Position numbers and translations under genes: made by a program. Under the pieces are notes generated by a model. The model did not search any database, was not told the DNA's origin, and worked only from the letters and a program-made list of their open reading frames with translations. From Cytophagaceae bacterium (GTDB lineage: Bacteria; Bacteroidota; Bacteroidia; Cytophagales; Spirosomataceae), in assembly GCA_016722655.1 (NCBI GenBank), contig JADKIR010000005.1, forward strand, positions 930,001 to 994,000: 64,000 nucleotides of DNA, written 5' to 3'. This document shows positions 41,797-51,784 of this stretch, piece by piece. The first letter of the stretch is position 1. The number at the start of each line of letters is the position of its first letter.

Positions 41797-44256
41797 ATGA
41801 AAGTCCTGAAATTTGGAGGCACTTCGGTAGGCTCAATAGAAAGTATTCAAAAGGTAATTGAAATCATAAATCATAACCTAAAAAACAATGAATCAATTGC
41901 TGTGGTTTATTCGGCAATGGGCGGAGTAACCAATAAATTGATTGAATCCGGCCAAATGGCAGCCAAAAATGATACACAATATTTAGAAATTCTTAAAAAT
42001 ATTGAAGAACGCCATATCCATGCTATCAGGGCATTAGTTGACGTAAAATCTCAATCCTCCATTATTGCCAGAATCAAAGGTTTATTTAATGAACTGGAAG
42101 ACCTTTTGAAAGGAATCACTTATCTGAGAGAAATCAGTAATCGCACACTCGATCTCCTGGTAAGTTTTGGGGAGAGGCTTTCTACACAGATTATTGCATA
42201 CACCTTACAGTCGCAAGGTATTGATTCTGAATACATTGACGCAAGAGAGATTATCAAAACCAATAGTAATTATGGTTATGCTGAGGTTGATTTTCCTAAA
42301 ACTGATGCATTGATTAAATCAAGAATTTCAGAAAATAAAAAAGTATATTGTGTTACCGGTTTTATCGGGTCAAATGACGAAGAAATCACGACTACCCTTG
42401 GCCGTGGTGGATCTGATTATACCGGTTCTATTCTGGGAGCTGCTTTGGAAGCATCGGTTATTGAAATTTGGACCGACGTCAACGGCATGATGACCGCTGA
42501 CCCCAGAAAAGTAAAAAATGCATTTTCTATTCCCGAAATTTCATATTCTGAGGCAATGGAACTGTCGCATTTCGGTGCAAAAGTTATTTACCCGCCCAGT
42601 TTGGTACCTGCCTTTCAAAAAGATATTCCAATTAAAATCCTGAATACTTTTCAACCGGAACATATTGGAACAACGATTGGCAGACATTACGTACAAAGAA
42701 ATCATTCTATCACTGGAATTTCGTCCATTGACGACATCTCATTGGTAAATCTTCAGGGTAATGGTATGATAGGAGTTGCGGGTGTTTCTGCGAAGCTTTT
42801 TGGTATTTTGGCTGAAAATAAAATCTCCGTTATTCTGATTTCCCAGGCTTCTTCTGAGCATTCAATATGTTTTGCAATCGATCCAAAATCTTCTGAAAAA
42901 GTACAGGAAATACTGGAGCAAGGATTTAAAACTGAAATCCATAATGGTGATATTGAGAATATTAACATCCAGCAAAATCTATCGATAATTGCGGTTGTAG
43001 GTGAGGGCATGAAATCCACTTCTGGTACTTCCGGAAAACTGTTTTCTGTTTTAGGTAAAAACGGGATCAACGTTGTGGCCACTGCACAGGGTTCTTCCGA
43101 GCTCAACATCTCAGTAGTAATCAGAAAAAAAGATATCAGTAAAGCTCTCAATGCTATTCACGAAACTTTTTTTGAGGTTGACGGATTCACCCTGCATCTG
43201 TTTTTACTGGGCCCAAGTGGATTAATTGGAAATACGCTTTTAAAACAGATTTCCCAGCAAGCCAAATATTTGAAATCAGAAAAAAATCTGAATCTAAAAC
43301 TTACCGGTATTGCCAACACTAAAAAAATGCTTCTAAATCCTAATGGGATAAAAATAAACCATTGGGAAAAAAGTCTGGATACCGAAGGCGAAATGGTAAA
43401 TTTAAGTGAGTTTATCGCGGATATACAGGCAATCAACCTTGCAAACAGTGTTTTTATCGATTGTAGTGCCGACAAAGACATCGTCCAATATTATTATCCT
43501 TTGCTAGACAGCAGCATTTCAGTGGTCACACCCAATAAAGTTGCCAATTCAGGGCCATATTCACAATATCAGGCTTTGCAAAATATTGCAAAAAAACGAA
43601 ATGTGAAATTTCTTTATGAAACCAACGTAGGTGCAGGTTTGCCTTTGATAAATACTCTTCAGGGACTGATAAACAGTGGTGACAGAATACATAAAATAGA
43701 AGCCGTATTGAGTGGCACTCTTTCCTATATTTTCAATACGTTTTCACCCGAAAAAAGTTTTGTTGAGGTAGTGAAAGAAGCAAAAGCTAAAGGTTATACC
43801 GAGCCTGACCCACGGGATGACCTCAATGGGACGGATGTTGCCAGAAAAATTCTGATTTTAGCAAGGGAATGTGGCTTTCCGCTTGAATTTGAGGAAGTAG
43901 TTATTAATCCTCTTTTGAGTAAGGAAGCCTTGAATGCCAAAAATGTGGAAGCTTTTTATGACCAATTGGAAAAGGAAAATGAACAATACGCCCAAAAAGT
44001 AAATGAAGCAAGTAAAAAAGGCGAAGTACTGAGATTTATTGCCAAACTCGAAAATGGCAAAGCGAGTATCGGCCTTACTTCTGTTGGTAAAAGCCATCCA
44101 TTTTTCAATTTAGCCGGCTCTGAAAATATAGTATCATTTACCACAGAAAGGTATTTCAACAACCCATTGGTCGTAAAAGGCCCGGGTGCAGGAGCAGAAG
44201 TAACTGCTATGGGAGTTTTCGCAGATATAATAAGTTTAAGTAGTTTTTTAGCATAA
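41797..44256 (+). CDS. thrA: Bifunctional aspartokinase / homoserine dehydrogenase
   Basis: An 819-residue fusion. Residues 1-about 285 are the aspartokinase domain (KFGGTSVGSIESIQKV, FGERLSTQI, GRGGSDYTGSILGAAL). About 310-460 hold two ACT domains for allosteric control. From about 470 comes homoserine dehydrogenase (LLGPSGLIGNTLLK nucleotide loop, TNVGAGLPLINTLQGLINSGD, GTLSYIFN, ARKILILAREC). It makes homoserine from aspartyl phosphate for Thr, Met and Ile. It heads an operon with thrB 5 bases downstream. The order matches E. coli ThrA. Confidence 0.97.
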   Translation: MKVLKFGGTSVGSIESIQKVIEIINHNLKNNESIAVVYSAMGGVTNKLIESGQMAAKNDTQYLEILKNIEERHIHAIRALVDVKSQSSIIARIKGLFNELEDLLKGITYLREISNRTLDLLVSFGERLSTQIIAYTLQSQGIDSEYIDAREIIKTNSNYGYAEVDFPKTDALIKSRISENKKVYCVTGFIGSNDEEITTTLGRGGSDYTGSILGAALEASVIEIWTDVNGMMTADPRKVKNAFSIPEISYSEAMELSHFGAKVIYPPSLVPAFQKDIPIKILNTFQPEHIGTTIGRHYVQRNHSITGISSIDDISLVNLQGNGMIGVAGVSAKLFGILAENKISVILISQASSEHSICFAIDPKSSEKVQEILEQGFKTEIHNGDIENINIQQNLSIIAVVGEGMKSTSGTSGKLFSVLGKNGINVVATAQGSSELNISVVIRKKDISKALNAIHETFFEVDGFTLHLFLLGPSGLIGNTLLKQISQQAKYLKSEKNLNLKLTGIANTKKMLLNPNGIKINHWEKSLDTEGEMVNLSEFIADIQAINLANSVFIDCSADKDIVQYYYPLLDSSISVVTPNKVANSGPYSQYQALQNIAKKRNVKFLYETNVGAGLPLINTLQGLINSGDRIHKIEAVLSGTLSYIFNTFSPEKSFVEVVKEAKAKGYTEPDPRDDLNGTDVARKILILARECGFPLEFEEVVINPLLSKEALNAKNVEAFYDQLEKENEQYAQKVNEASKKGEVLRFIAKLENGKASIGLTSVGKSHPFFNLAGSENIVSFTTERYFNNPLVVKGPGAGAEVTAMGVFADIISLSSFLA

Positions 44257-44261
44257 AATAA

Positions 44262-45191
44262 GTGGATACAATTAGAGTTTTCGCCCCTGCAACGGTAGCC
44301 AATGTGGCTTGTGGATTTGATATTTTTGGCTTGGCGGTAGATAATCCCGGCGATGAAGTCATCGTAAAAAAACGCAATGATAACCAAATCGTGATTCAGG
44401 AAATCACGGGTGACAATGGAAAACTCACTTTTGACCCTAATAAAAACACTGTAACTGTACCTATTATCAAGTATCTGGAGCACCTCAACAAAAACACAGG
44501 TTTTGATGTGATATTACACAAAAAAATGCCTTTGGGTAGTGGCCTCGGAAGTAGCTCAGCGAGCTCAGTGGCAGGTGTTTTTGCGGTAAACCAACTCCTC
44601 AATCAACCTATTCCAACTAGAGAACTGCTTCAGTTTGCGATGGAAGGGGAAAGAATTGCCTGTGGCTCAGCACACGCTGACAACGTGGCTCCTGCCCTGA
44701 TGGGTGGTTTTGTGGTTATCAGATCATACTCTCCACTTGATTTTTTCAATGTAAGCACACCTGAGGAATTATTTGTCACTATTGTACATCCTGATATTGA
44801 AGTCAATACCAAAGATGCCAGATACATCCTCAAAAATGAGGTATCTTTGAAGAAAGCAATTTCGCAAATGGGAAATGTGGCCGGAATGATAGCTGGTTTA
44901 ATTTCAGGTGATTATAGTTTAATTTCGCGTTCGATGGTTGATCTAATTATTGAACCGGTTCGTTCAATTTTGATCCCTCAATTTTTTGAAGTAAAAATGG
45001 CTGCCATTGAAGCAGGGGCACTTGGATGCAGCATTTCGGGTGCTGGCCCATCAATATTTGCTTTTTCAAAAGGCAGAGAAACCGCAGAAAAAGTGGCAAT
45101 TGCTATGGCTAAAGAATTTCAGAAAGTGGAAATAAAAACCAATGTGTTTGTTTCTCCCATCAACACCATAGGACCAAAGATTTTAGATTAA
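44262..45191 (+). CDS. thrB: Homoserine kinase
   Basis: A 309-residue GHMP kinase that phosphorylates homoserine. The ATP loop PLGSGLGSSSAS (residues 90-101) and a C-terminal GCSISGAGPSIFAF segment are clear. Translation starts with GTG at 44262, 5 bases after the thrA stop. The expected thrC (threonine synthase) does not follow; DUF4254 comes next instead. Confidence 0.95.
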   Translation: MDTIRVFAPATVANVACGFDIFGLAVDNPGDEVIVKKRNDNQIVIQEITGDNGKLTFDPNKNTVTVPIIKYLEHLNKNTGFDVILHKKMPLGSGLGSSSASSVAGVFAVNQLLNQPIPTRELLQFAMEGERIACGSAHADNVAPALMGGFVVIRSYSPLDFFNVSTPEELFVTIVHPDIEVNTKDARYILKNEVSLKKAISQMGNVAGMIAGLISGDYSLISRSMVDLIIEPVRSILIPQFFEVKMAAIEAGALGCSISGAGPSIFAFSKGRETAEKVAIAMAKEFQKVEIKTNVFVSPINTIGPKILD

Positions 45192-45203
45192 GACTAGTTT
45201 TTT

Positions 45204-45806
45204 ATGAAAGCTAAAAACATAAATGAGATTTTCAGATCAGCCATTGCTGATTACCATCTCACTGACCATGTGGATGCCAGTATGCCACAGAGATTTGAAA
45301 ATGAGAAATTTTCTACACTTTTATATTTAAAAAATTGGATTGACACAGTTCAATGGCACCTGGAGGACATCATCAGAGATCCCGAAAATGACCCTAAATA
45401 TCTGGTAGAAATAAAAAGAAGGATTGATGCCTCCAACCAACATCGGACTGACACTGTTGAGCAAATTGATGAATACCTTTTTGAGCAATTGAAAGAAACA
45501 AAAACTGATTCTGCCGCAAAAATGAACTCCGAAACGCCAGCCTGGCTATTGGATCGCATGTCGATTTTACAGTTAAAAATCTATCATTTTGAAGATCAGT
45601 TAAAAAGAAATGACCTGAATGATGAATTGAGAAAATCAGTTAGTCATAAGCTTTCTGTATTGAAAATTCAGGAAGGCGACCTGGAAACCTGTTTTGATGA
45701 ATTGATGGAAGATTTGAAATCAGGAAAAAAATACATGAAATTGTACAAACAGATGAAAATGTACAATGACCCCAATCTCAATCCGGTATTTTATAATAAA
45801 AAATGA
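45204..45806 (+). CDS. DUF4254 domain protein
   Basis: A 200-residue all-helical protein. The segment KFSTLLYLKNWIDTVQWHLE with the following Asp-Pro-Glu-rich turn (RDPENDPKYL) and RRIDASNQHRTDTVEQID is diagnostic of DUF4254, a Bacteroidota family of unknown function that is often found next to a GT9 glycosyltransferase, as here. The next gene overlaps its stop by 4 bases. Confidence 0.9.
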   Translation: MKAKNINEIFRSAIADYHLTDHVDASMPQRFENEKFSTLLYLKNWIDTVQWHLEDIIRDPENDPKYLVEIKRRIDASNQHRTDTVEQIDEYLFEQLKETKTDSAAKMNSETPAWLLDRMSILQLKIYHFEDQLKRNDLNDELRKSVSHKLSVLKIQEGDLETCFDELMEDLKSGKKYMKLYKQMKMYNDPNLNPVFYNKK

Positions 45807-46867
45807 AACCGCCTAAAAACATCTTGGTTTTCAGGTTTTCGGCTATGGGCGATGTAGCCTTGACCTTGGTGGCATTTAAAATCTTACTCGAAAAATATCC
45901 CCAAACACAAATTAACTTAGTCACAAGATCAAAATTTTCTGTTTTTTTCGAAAATCAAAAAGGTATTTCTGTGATATCGGTTGACTTCGAAAATTATAAG
46001 GGAATATTCGGACTTTATAATTTATACAAACATCTAAAAACTTTTAGTCCGGAGATTGTTTTTGATTTACACCAAAATATCCGTACTTTTTTTTTGAAAG
46101 TTTTTTTTCGTTTTTCCGGTATAAAATCTTTCACGATGGACAAAGGAAGACAAGAAAAACGTGCTTTAATTTCAAACAAAATATTCAAAAAATTACCACA
46201 CACAGTTCAAAGATACTTAGATACATTTTCTAAAAGTGCTCATTTTGAAAACTTGATTTTTGATAATAAAAAAACACAAGTATTTGATTTTCAGGCAAAA
46301 AACTACCCTGAGGTAAATGAATTCTTACAAAATTTTTCAGAAAAAAAACTAATAGGAATTGCCCCTTTTGCCCAGCACAAGGGAAAAATTTGGCCAATTG
46401 AAAACTATCGTATCCTTTGTGAAAATATTAAATCATCTTTTCCTGATTCGGAAATACTAATATTCGGTGGGGGGAAAAAGGAAAATGAACTAATTGATTC
46501 AAACTTGTCAAAAAGTGGAAATAATATGGTAGGTAGATTTTCATTAATTGAAGAGATTTACCTTATTTCCAATCTTAAATTGATGATAACAGGCGACAGT
46601 TCCAACATGCATTTTGCGGCTATGGCGGGCATTCCTGTAATCAGTATTTGGGGTGCCACACATCATTTCGCAGGATTTGGTCCGATTTTTCAACCAGAAG
46701 AAAACTTAGTAGAAATACCCAAAGAAGAACTAACCTGCAGACCTTGCTCAGTATATGGGAACAAGCCCTGCCAAAGAGGCGATTACGCCTGTTTAAATTG
46801 GATTACCCCTGAGATGGTTCTTGAAAAATCAAAAAAAATTATTGAATTAAATCAGAATCATCCTTAA
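45803..46867 (+). CDS. Family 9 glycosyltransferase (heptosyltransferase-like)
   Basis: A 354-residue GT-B enzyme of the ADP-heptose:LPS type. RFSAMGDVALTLVAF at the start, IGIAPFAQHKGKIWPIENY, and the donor-binding TGDSSNMHFAAMAGIPVISIWG plus GATHHFAGFGP near the end. It probably adds a sugar to lipopolysaccharide core in the cytoplasm. ATGA overlap with DUF4254 indicates translational coupling; last gene of the thr operon. Confidence 0.92.
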   Translation: MKPPKNILVFRFSAMGDVALTLVAFKILLEKYPQTQINLVTRSKFSVFFENQKGISVISVDFENYKGIFGLYNLYKHLKTFSPEIVFDLHQNIRTFFLKVFFRFSGIKSFTMDKGRQEKRALISNKIFKKLPHTVQRYLDTFSKSAHFENLIFDNKKTQVFDFQAKNYPEVNEFLQNFSEKKLIGIAPFAQHKGKIWPIENYRILCENIKSSFPDSEILIFGGGKKENELIDSNLSKSGNNMVGRFSLIEEIYLISNLKLMITGDSSNMHFAAMAGIPVISIWGATHHFAGFGPIFQPEENLVEIPKEELTCRPCSVYGNKPCQRGDYACLNWITPEMVLEKSKKIIELNQNHP

Positions 46868-46893
46868 TTAACCCAAAAAGCTCTCTGTTTGAC

Positions 46894-48312
46894 TTATTTG
46901 GATATATTTTTAATTTCAGGCAATTCTTCTTTTACAGGCAAAGCCAATATTTCCTCAGCAAATTTAGGAAGATCCATACCTCCAAAAGTACCAGAAGACA
47001 TCATTAAAAGATTGGAGTGGAACCAGTTTTGTCCTTTTAAGAAATTCACCAAATCTTCCTGTTTTGTAAAAACTTTCAGGTCTTCTCTCCCAAAATATTT
47101 CCTGATATCATCAATCGACAATTCCGGCATTTTTTTCATTTCCAAAGTATGAGGAGAGAAAAATACAACTGCCACATCGGCATCGTCTAATTTTTGAGAA
47201 TATTGAGGTAAAAAGTCTTTATTGAGACTGGAATATGTATGCAATTCATAACAGGCAATCAACCTTCGGTTATCAAAAAGCTCTTTGGTGGCATTGGTGG
47301 TGGCACCAACTTTACTTGGAGCATGAGCAAAATCCCGGTAAATTATAGTATTATTATTTGAACCCAGTGTTTCTAACCGTTTGGCCGCACCTTTAAAACT
47401 CTTAATAGCCTCATAAAACATCTCTTCTGTAATTCCGATTTGATCCAATATGATTTTTGCCCCCTGAAGGTTTTTCATATTGTGTTCTCCGAAAATAAAC
47501 AGCGGAACATCTCCACCAGCTGTTTCCAGATGAACCCTGCCATTTACAACTTTGTATGGATGCTTTTCGTATGGGAATTTTAAAATACCATCATGCTCTT
47601 TTTCACAGACCTCTTTTAAAACTTTGTCAGTTTTATCATATAACAAAACGCCTGACTTTTCCATACCATTGATGAGGTCTTCAAAGGCTTTAACATAACT
47701 TTCAAAAGTAGGAAATACATTGAAATGATCCCATGCAACGCCACTAATAAGCGTAATATGTGGGTGATAAAATAAAAACTTAGATTTCATTTCAATGGCC
47801 GAAGACAGATATTCATCCCCCTCAATTACAATTACTGGGGCGTCTTCTGTCAGCTTTACCATCAGGTCAAAGCCCTCAATCTGAGCTCCGACCAAATAGT
47901 CAAAATTACGTTTATGAAAGGCCAAAACATGCAAAATAATACTCGTAATGGAGGTCTTTCCGTGGCTACCGGCTATTACAATTCTCTGTTTATTTTTGGA
48001 CTGTTCATAAATATATTCAGGAAAAGAATAAACTTTTAAGCCTAATTCAGTGGCTCTTAAAAGCTCCGGATTGTCTTTTCTGGCATGCATACCCAGAATT
48101 ATGGCTTCCAGATCTGAATTTATTTTCTCAGGAAACCAACCAAACTTTTCTGGCAAAATTCCGGCCTTTTCAAGTCTTGATTTTGCAGGTTCATAGATTT
48201 CATCATCCGAACCACTTACCTGATAGCCTTTTGAGGCCAATGCCAAAGCCAGGTTGTGCATTACGGCACCACCTACCGCAATAAAATGTATTTTTCCGAG
48301 CTTATCTGCCAT
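46894..48312 (-). CDS. mpl: UDP-N-acetylmuramate:L-Ala-gamma-D-Glu-meso-DAP ligase (Mpl)-type Mur ligase
   Basis: A 472-residue Mur ligase. The N-terminal IHFIAVGGAVMHNLALALAS, the ATP loop IAGSHGKTSITSI, WDHFNVFPTF and RDFAHAPSKVGATTNATKEL are typical of the Mpl group, which reattaches the recycled murein tripeptide to UDP-MurNAc. MurC is the alternative; the absence of the usual MurC glycine-rich start and the C-terminal pattern favour Mpl. The gene is divergent from the arginine decarboxylase gene. Confidence 0.88.
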   Translation of the reverse strand: MADKLGKIHFIAVGGAVMHNLALALASKGYQVSGSDDEIYEPAKSRLEKAGILPEKFGWFPEKINSDLEAIILGMHARKDNPELLRATELGLKVYSFPEYIYEQSKNKQRIVIAGSHGKTSITSIILHVLAFHKRNFDYLVGAQIEGFDLMVKLTEDAPVIVIEGDEYLSSAIEMKSKFLFYHPHITLISGVAWDHFNVFPTFESYVKAFEDLINGMEKSGVLLYDKTDKVLKEVCEKEHDGILKFPYEKHPYKVVNGRVHLETAGGDVPLFIFGEHNMKNLQGAKIILDQIGITEEMFYEAIKSFKGAAKRLETLGSNNNTIIYRDFAHAPSKVGATTNATKELFDNRRLIACYELHTYSSLNKDFLPQYSQKLDDADVAVVFFSPHTLEMKKMPELSIDDIRKYFGREDLKVFTKQEDLVNFLKGQNWFHSNLLMMSSGTFGGMDLPKFAEEILALPVKEELPEIKNISK

Positions 48313-48451
48313 ATTTTTTAATAAATAATGCTATTTCTTCTCAATAAAACAATTATTGTTATTCTATGAAAAGCTTATTTGCAAAGTTCTAAAAATTATG
48401 TCAATTTTGCACGAAATTTTTCCAAAAGCCTGAGTGCTGTATTCAAAATAA

Positions 48452-49906
48452 ATGAAAAGATACATCGATTTGATTCAACAAACATTTGAATTCCCTACCC
48501 GCGAATTCGGTGTTGACCAATCAAACAACTTACTGTTTAATAATGTACCCTTGATGGATGTCATCAAAAGATACGGTACTCCATTGAGAATCACATACTT
48601 ACCAAAAATTGGTGAACATATTGAGCACTCAAAGGTTCTTTTCAAAAATGCGATGAAAAAATACAATTACAAGGGTAGTTATACTTATTGTTATTGTACC
48701 AAATCCTCACATTTCAAGTTTATTTTGGAAACCGCCCTAAAGTACAACATACATTTAGAGACTTCCTCGGCATTTGATATGCCTTTGTTAAAGACCCTTT
48801 ACAAAGAAGGAAAAGTTTCGAAAGACACCTTTATTATCTGTAACGGGCACAAAATGCCGCAGTATTTGGAATATATCACAGAGTTTTTAAACGACGGATT
48901 TACCAATTGTACTCCGGTATTGGACAATCTGGGTGAAATTGACTACTATCTTGAAAATGTAAAAGCTGAAAATGTAAATCTGGGTATAAGAATTGCTACT
49001 GATGAAGAGCCCACCTTTTCATTTTATACTTCCAGATTGGGAATCAGATATAAAGATGTTGATGACCTTTACAATGAAAAAATCAAACCAAATCCAAGGT
49101 TTAAGCTCAAAATGCTACATTTTTTCATTAATTCTGGAATAAAAGATACCGCATACTATTGGTCGGAGCTTACAAGGTTTATGTTTAAATATTGTGAACT
49201 CAAAAAAATATGCCCTGAACTTGACTCCATTGACATCGGTGGCGGTATGCCTATTCAGACTTCGATTGTCTATAATTTTGATTACCAGGCAATGGTAGAT
49301 GAAATTATTGAAAATATTCAGTGGATTTGCCATAAAAACAATGTACCGGTACCTAACATTCTTACTGAATTTGGAAGCTATACAGTAGGCGAAAGTGGGG
49401 CCATTTTGTATAAAATCATCGATCAGAAACAACAAAATGATCGCGAGCTTTGGTATATGATTGACGGCTCGTTTATCACTCAATTGCCTGATTCATGGGG
49501 AATTGGCCAAAAATACATCATGCTTCCGGTAAATAATTGGGATGCACCTTATACCAAAGTTAACCTGGGTGGATTGACCTGTGACTCTGCGGATTATTAT
49601 AACACAGAGTCACATTCTGAAGACCTTTATATGCCAATGGTTGACGACAATAATACGGAAGAGGAGCAATATATTGGTTTCTTCCATACGGGTGCTTATC
49701 AGGAGTCTCTGGGTGGCTATGGAGGTATTCAGCATTGTTTGATTCCGGCCCCAAAACATGTTTTGATTGATTATGATGAAAATGGAAATCTTTGTACCGA
49801 ACTTTTTGCTCCTGAACAAAAAGCTGACACCATGTTGAAAATTCTGGGTTACAAGACTGAAAGAGCAAAACCAGAGCCTCTGACATCTTCAGAGTTGAAT
49901 CATTAA
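48452..49906 (+). CDS. Arginine decarboxylase-like PLP enzyme (fold type III)
   Basis: A 484-residue alanine-racemase-fold decarboxylase. The PLP Lys84 lies in YCTKSSHF; SIDIGGGMPIQT is the phosphate-binding Gly-rich turn; GGYGGIQHCLIPAPKHVLID is near the end. Bacteroidota homologues are annotated as arginine decarboxylase (agmatine, then putrescine). The length is shorter than E. coli SpeA (about 630-660), so diaminopimelate- or ornithine-type activity is a less likely alternative. The product would be a polyamine precursor. Confidence 0.8.
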   Translation: MKRYIDLIQQTFEFPTREFGVDQSNNLLFNNVPLMDVIKRYGTPLRITYLPKIGEHIEHSKVLFKNAMKKYNYKGSYTYCYCTKSSHFKFILETALKYNIHLETSSAFDMPLLKTLYKEGKVSKDTFIICNGHKMPQYLEYITEFLNDGFTNCTPVLDNLGEIDYYLENVKAENVNLGIRIATDEEPTFSFYTSRLGIRYKDVDDLYNEKIKPNPRFKLKMLHFFINSGIKDTAYYWSELTRFMFKYCELKKICPELDSIDIGGGMPIQTSIVYNFDYQAMVDEIIENIQWICHKNNVPVPNILTEFGSYTVGESGAILYKIIDQKQQNDRELWYMIDGSFITQLPDSWGIGQKYIMLPVNNWDAPYTKVNLGGLTCDSADYYNTESHSEDLYMPMVDDNNTEEEQYIGFFHTGAYQESLGGYGGIQHCLIPAPKHVLIDYDENGNLCTELFAPEQKADTMLKILGYKTERAKPEPLTSSELNH

Positions 49907-49979
49907 TTTAGGCATAAAAATTGTACTGTTGAAAATATACTATTAGGATATTTAAAACGTTAAAACCAGAAAAAAATCG

Positions 49980-50108
49980 ATGAAAACAAAAATTGCACTT
50001 ATAGCCTTTTGTTCGATGGTGCTTTTCGCTTCATGCAAAAAACAACCTTGCCCCGCTTACGGTAAAAATACCAAAGAGCTTAAAACCGCCATAAAACATA
50101 CTGTATAA
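49980..50108 (+). CDS. Very small lipoprotein
   Basis: A 42-residue ORF. It has a lipoprotein signal (KIALIAFCSMVLFASC; lipid Cys at 19) then a short basic tail with a Cys-Pro pair (KKQPCPAYGKNTKELK). The product after processing would be about 24 residues. Bacteroidota genomes hold many such mini-lipoproteins of unknown role. It is 73 bases after the arginine decarboxylase-like gene on the same strand. Confidence 0.6.
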   Translation: MKTKIALIAFCSMVLFASCKKQPCPAYGKNTKELKTAIKHTV

Positions 50109-50276
50109 GGTAAAACCGATTTCTTAAAGGTTTATTAATACTCTGCTTTTGAATCAATAATAATATTAGGTTTCTATATTATTTATTGAAAATTGTTATT
50201 TTTAAAGAATTTTAATCTTTAAAAATTGGAAAAAAAGTAAAAATCCCTGTTATTGCAATTCAATAGGATTTTATTA

Positions 50277-50690
50277 ATGGCCAACATCATCAAACTTAAG
50301 TCTGTAGAAAGTCAGGATGGAATACTCTCGGTGTTTGAGCATTTGATGCCCGGGCATATAGAAAGAGTGTATTTTATTTATGGGGTGCCCGAATTCAGGA
50401 TTCGTGGCGGTCACAGGCATCATACCACCTGGCAGGGTTTAGTTTGTCTCCACGGCTCATGTAAAGTTTATGTTCAGGAAAGTTATCATTCCGATGAGAC
50501 CTTTAATTTAGACGATCCACAAAAATGCCTTCTTCTCAGACCAAATGACTGGCATCAAATGTATGACTTCTCAGATGATTGTATTCTTTTAGTTATGGCG
50601 AATAAAAATTACGACCCTAAAGATTATATTGATGAAGCCTACAAACAGGAAAAAATCATAACTTTGAGTGACGTTTTTAATTCACTTTAA
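50277..50690 (+). CDS. FdtA/WxcM-type sugar 3,4-ketoisomerase
   Basis: A 137-residue cupin. The metal/substrate segments FRIRGGHRHHTTWQGLVCLHG and LLRPNDWHQMYDF with the final CILLVMANKNYD match dTDP-4-keto-6-deoxyglucose 3,4-ketoisomerases (FdtA, TylX3-like). The next gene overlaps by one base and is the matching aminotransferase. ATG 50277 is chosen; the TTG at 50253 adds only 8 residues. Confidence 0.85.
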   Translation: MANIIKLKSVESQDGILSVFEHLMPGHIERVYFIYGVPEFRIRGGHRHHTTWQGLVCLHGSCKVYVQESYHSDETFNLDDPQKCLLLRPNDWHQMYDFSDDCILLVMANKNYDPKDYIDEAYKQEKIITLSDVFNSL

Positions 50691-51784
50691 TGAATATTCC
50701 TTTTTTTCCTTTAAAAAAACTCAATGAACCGTACCATTCCGAATTCAAAGAAATTTTTGAAGAGTTTCTGGATTCAGGATATTATATACTTGGCGAAGGG
50801 GTTAAGTCATTTGAATCTGAATTTGCCAACTATTGTAATGCGAAACATGCTATAGGAGTAGCAAATGGCCTGGATGCACTCGAAATGATTCTGGAGTCCC
50901 TGGAGTTACCTGAAAATTCAGAAGTGATTGTTCCTGCCAATACCTATTACGCTTCTATTATTTCTATCATAAATGTTGGCTTAAAGCCTGTTTTAACAGA
51001 GCCTAACTATCATGATTACCTTCTCAATTCTGAAGAAGTAATAAAAAATATCACGAAAAATACAAAGGCTATAATGGCGGTAAACCTTTATGGTAAAATG
51101 TGCGATTATGATGCTCTAATAAAGATTTGCAATGAAAATAATTTGTATTTAATAATTGATGCTGCTCAAAGTCATGGTGCAGAATATCATGGCAAAAAAC
51201 ATATTCAGGAAGCAATAGCCACAGCTTACAGTTTTTATCCAACAAAAAATCTGGGGGCTCTATCTGATGCCGGAGCAGTCATAACTGATATCGAAGATGT
51301 TTTTGAAAAAATAATAAAACTGAGGAATTACGGTTCAAAAACCAGATACAATTTTGAGGTGATAGGGCGAAACAGCCGATTGAGTGAATTACAGGCAAAA
51401 CTCTTGAGCTTAAAACTCAAACATCTTGATAATGAAATTATTAAAAGGAGAGAAATTGCTGACTTTTATCTTAAAAATATCCAAAACCCTTATATCATAC
51501 TGCCTGAAAATGACACTGTTTTTGAGGATTCGTGGCACCTTTTTGTTGTAAAAGTTCAAAATAGGGAAAAGTTTACTCAATATCTAAAAGACTCTGGAAT
51601 TGGCTATGATATTCATTATCCCAAAGCCCCTCATCATCAGGAAGCTTTAAAAATGTACAAAGATATATCACTCCCGGTTACAGAAAAACTACACCAGGAA
51701 GTTGTAAGTATTCCAATAAATTCCGCCCTAGATAATGAAGAAATTTCATATATTTCGGATAGAATCAACAAATTCACCTTATGA
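50690..51784 (+). CDS. DegT/DnrJ/EryC1-type sugar aminotransferase (FdtB-like)
   Basis: A 364-residue PLP enzyme. PANTYYASI, Asp157 in IIDAAQSHGAEY, the PLP Lys186 in SFYPTKNLGALSDAG and the C-terminal IGYDIHYPKAPHHQ are the family marks. With the ketoisomerase it would make dTDP-3-amino-3,6-dideoxyhexose. The N-acetyl- or formyl-transferase that usually follows is missing here. Confidence 0.88.
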   Translation: MNIPFFPLKKLNEPYHSEFKEIFEEFLDSGYYILGEGVKSFESEFANYCNAKHAIGVANGLDALEMILESLELPENSEVIVPANTYYASIISIINVGLKPVLTEPNYHDYLLNSEEVIKNITKNTKAIMAVNLYGKMCDYDALIKICNENNLYLIIDAAQSHGAEYHGKKHIQEAIATAYSFYPTKNLGALSDAGAVITDIEDVFEKIIKLRNYGSKTRYNFEVIGRNSRLSELQAKLLSLKLKHLDNEIIKRREIADFYLKNIQNPYIILPENDTVFEDSWHLFVVKVQNREKFTQYLKDSGIGYDIHYPKAPHHQEALKMYKDISLPVTEKLHQEVVSIPINSALDNEEISYISDRINKFTL

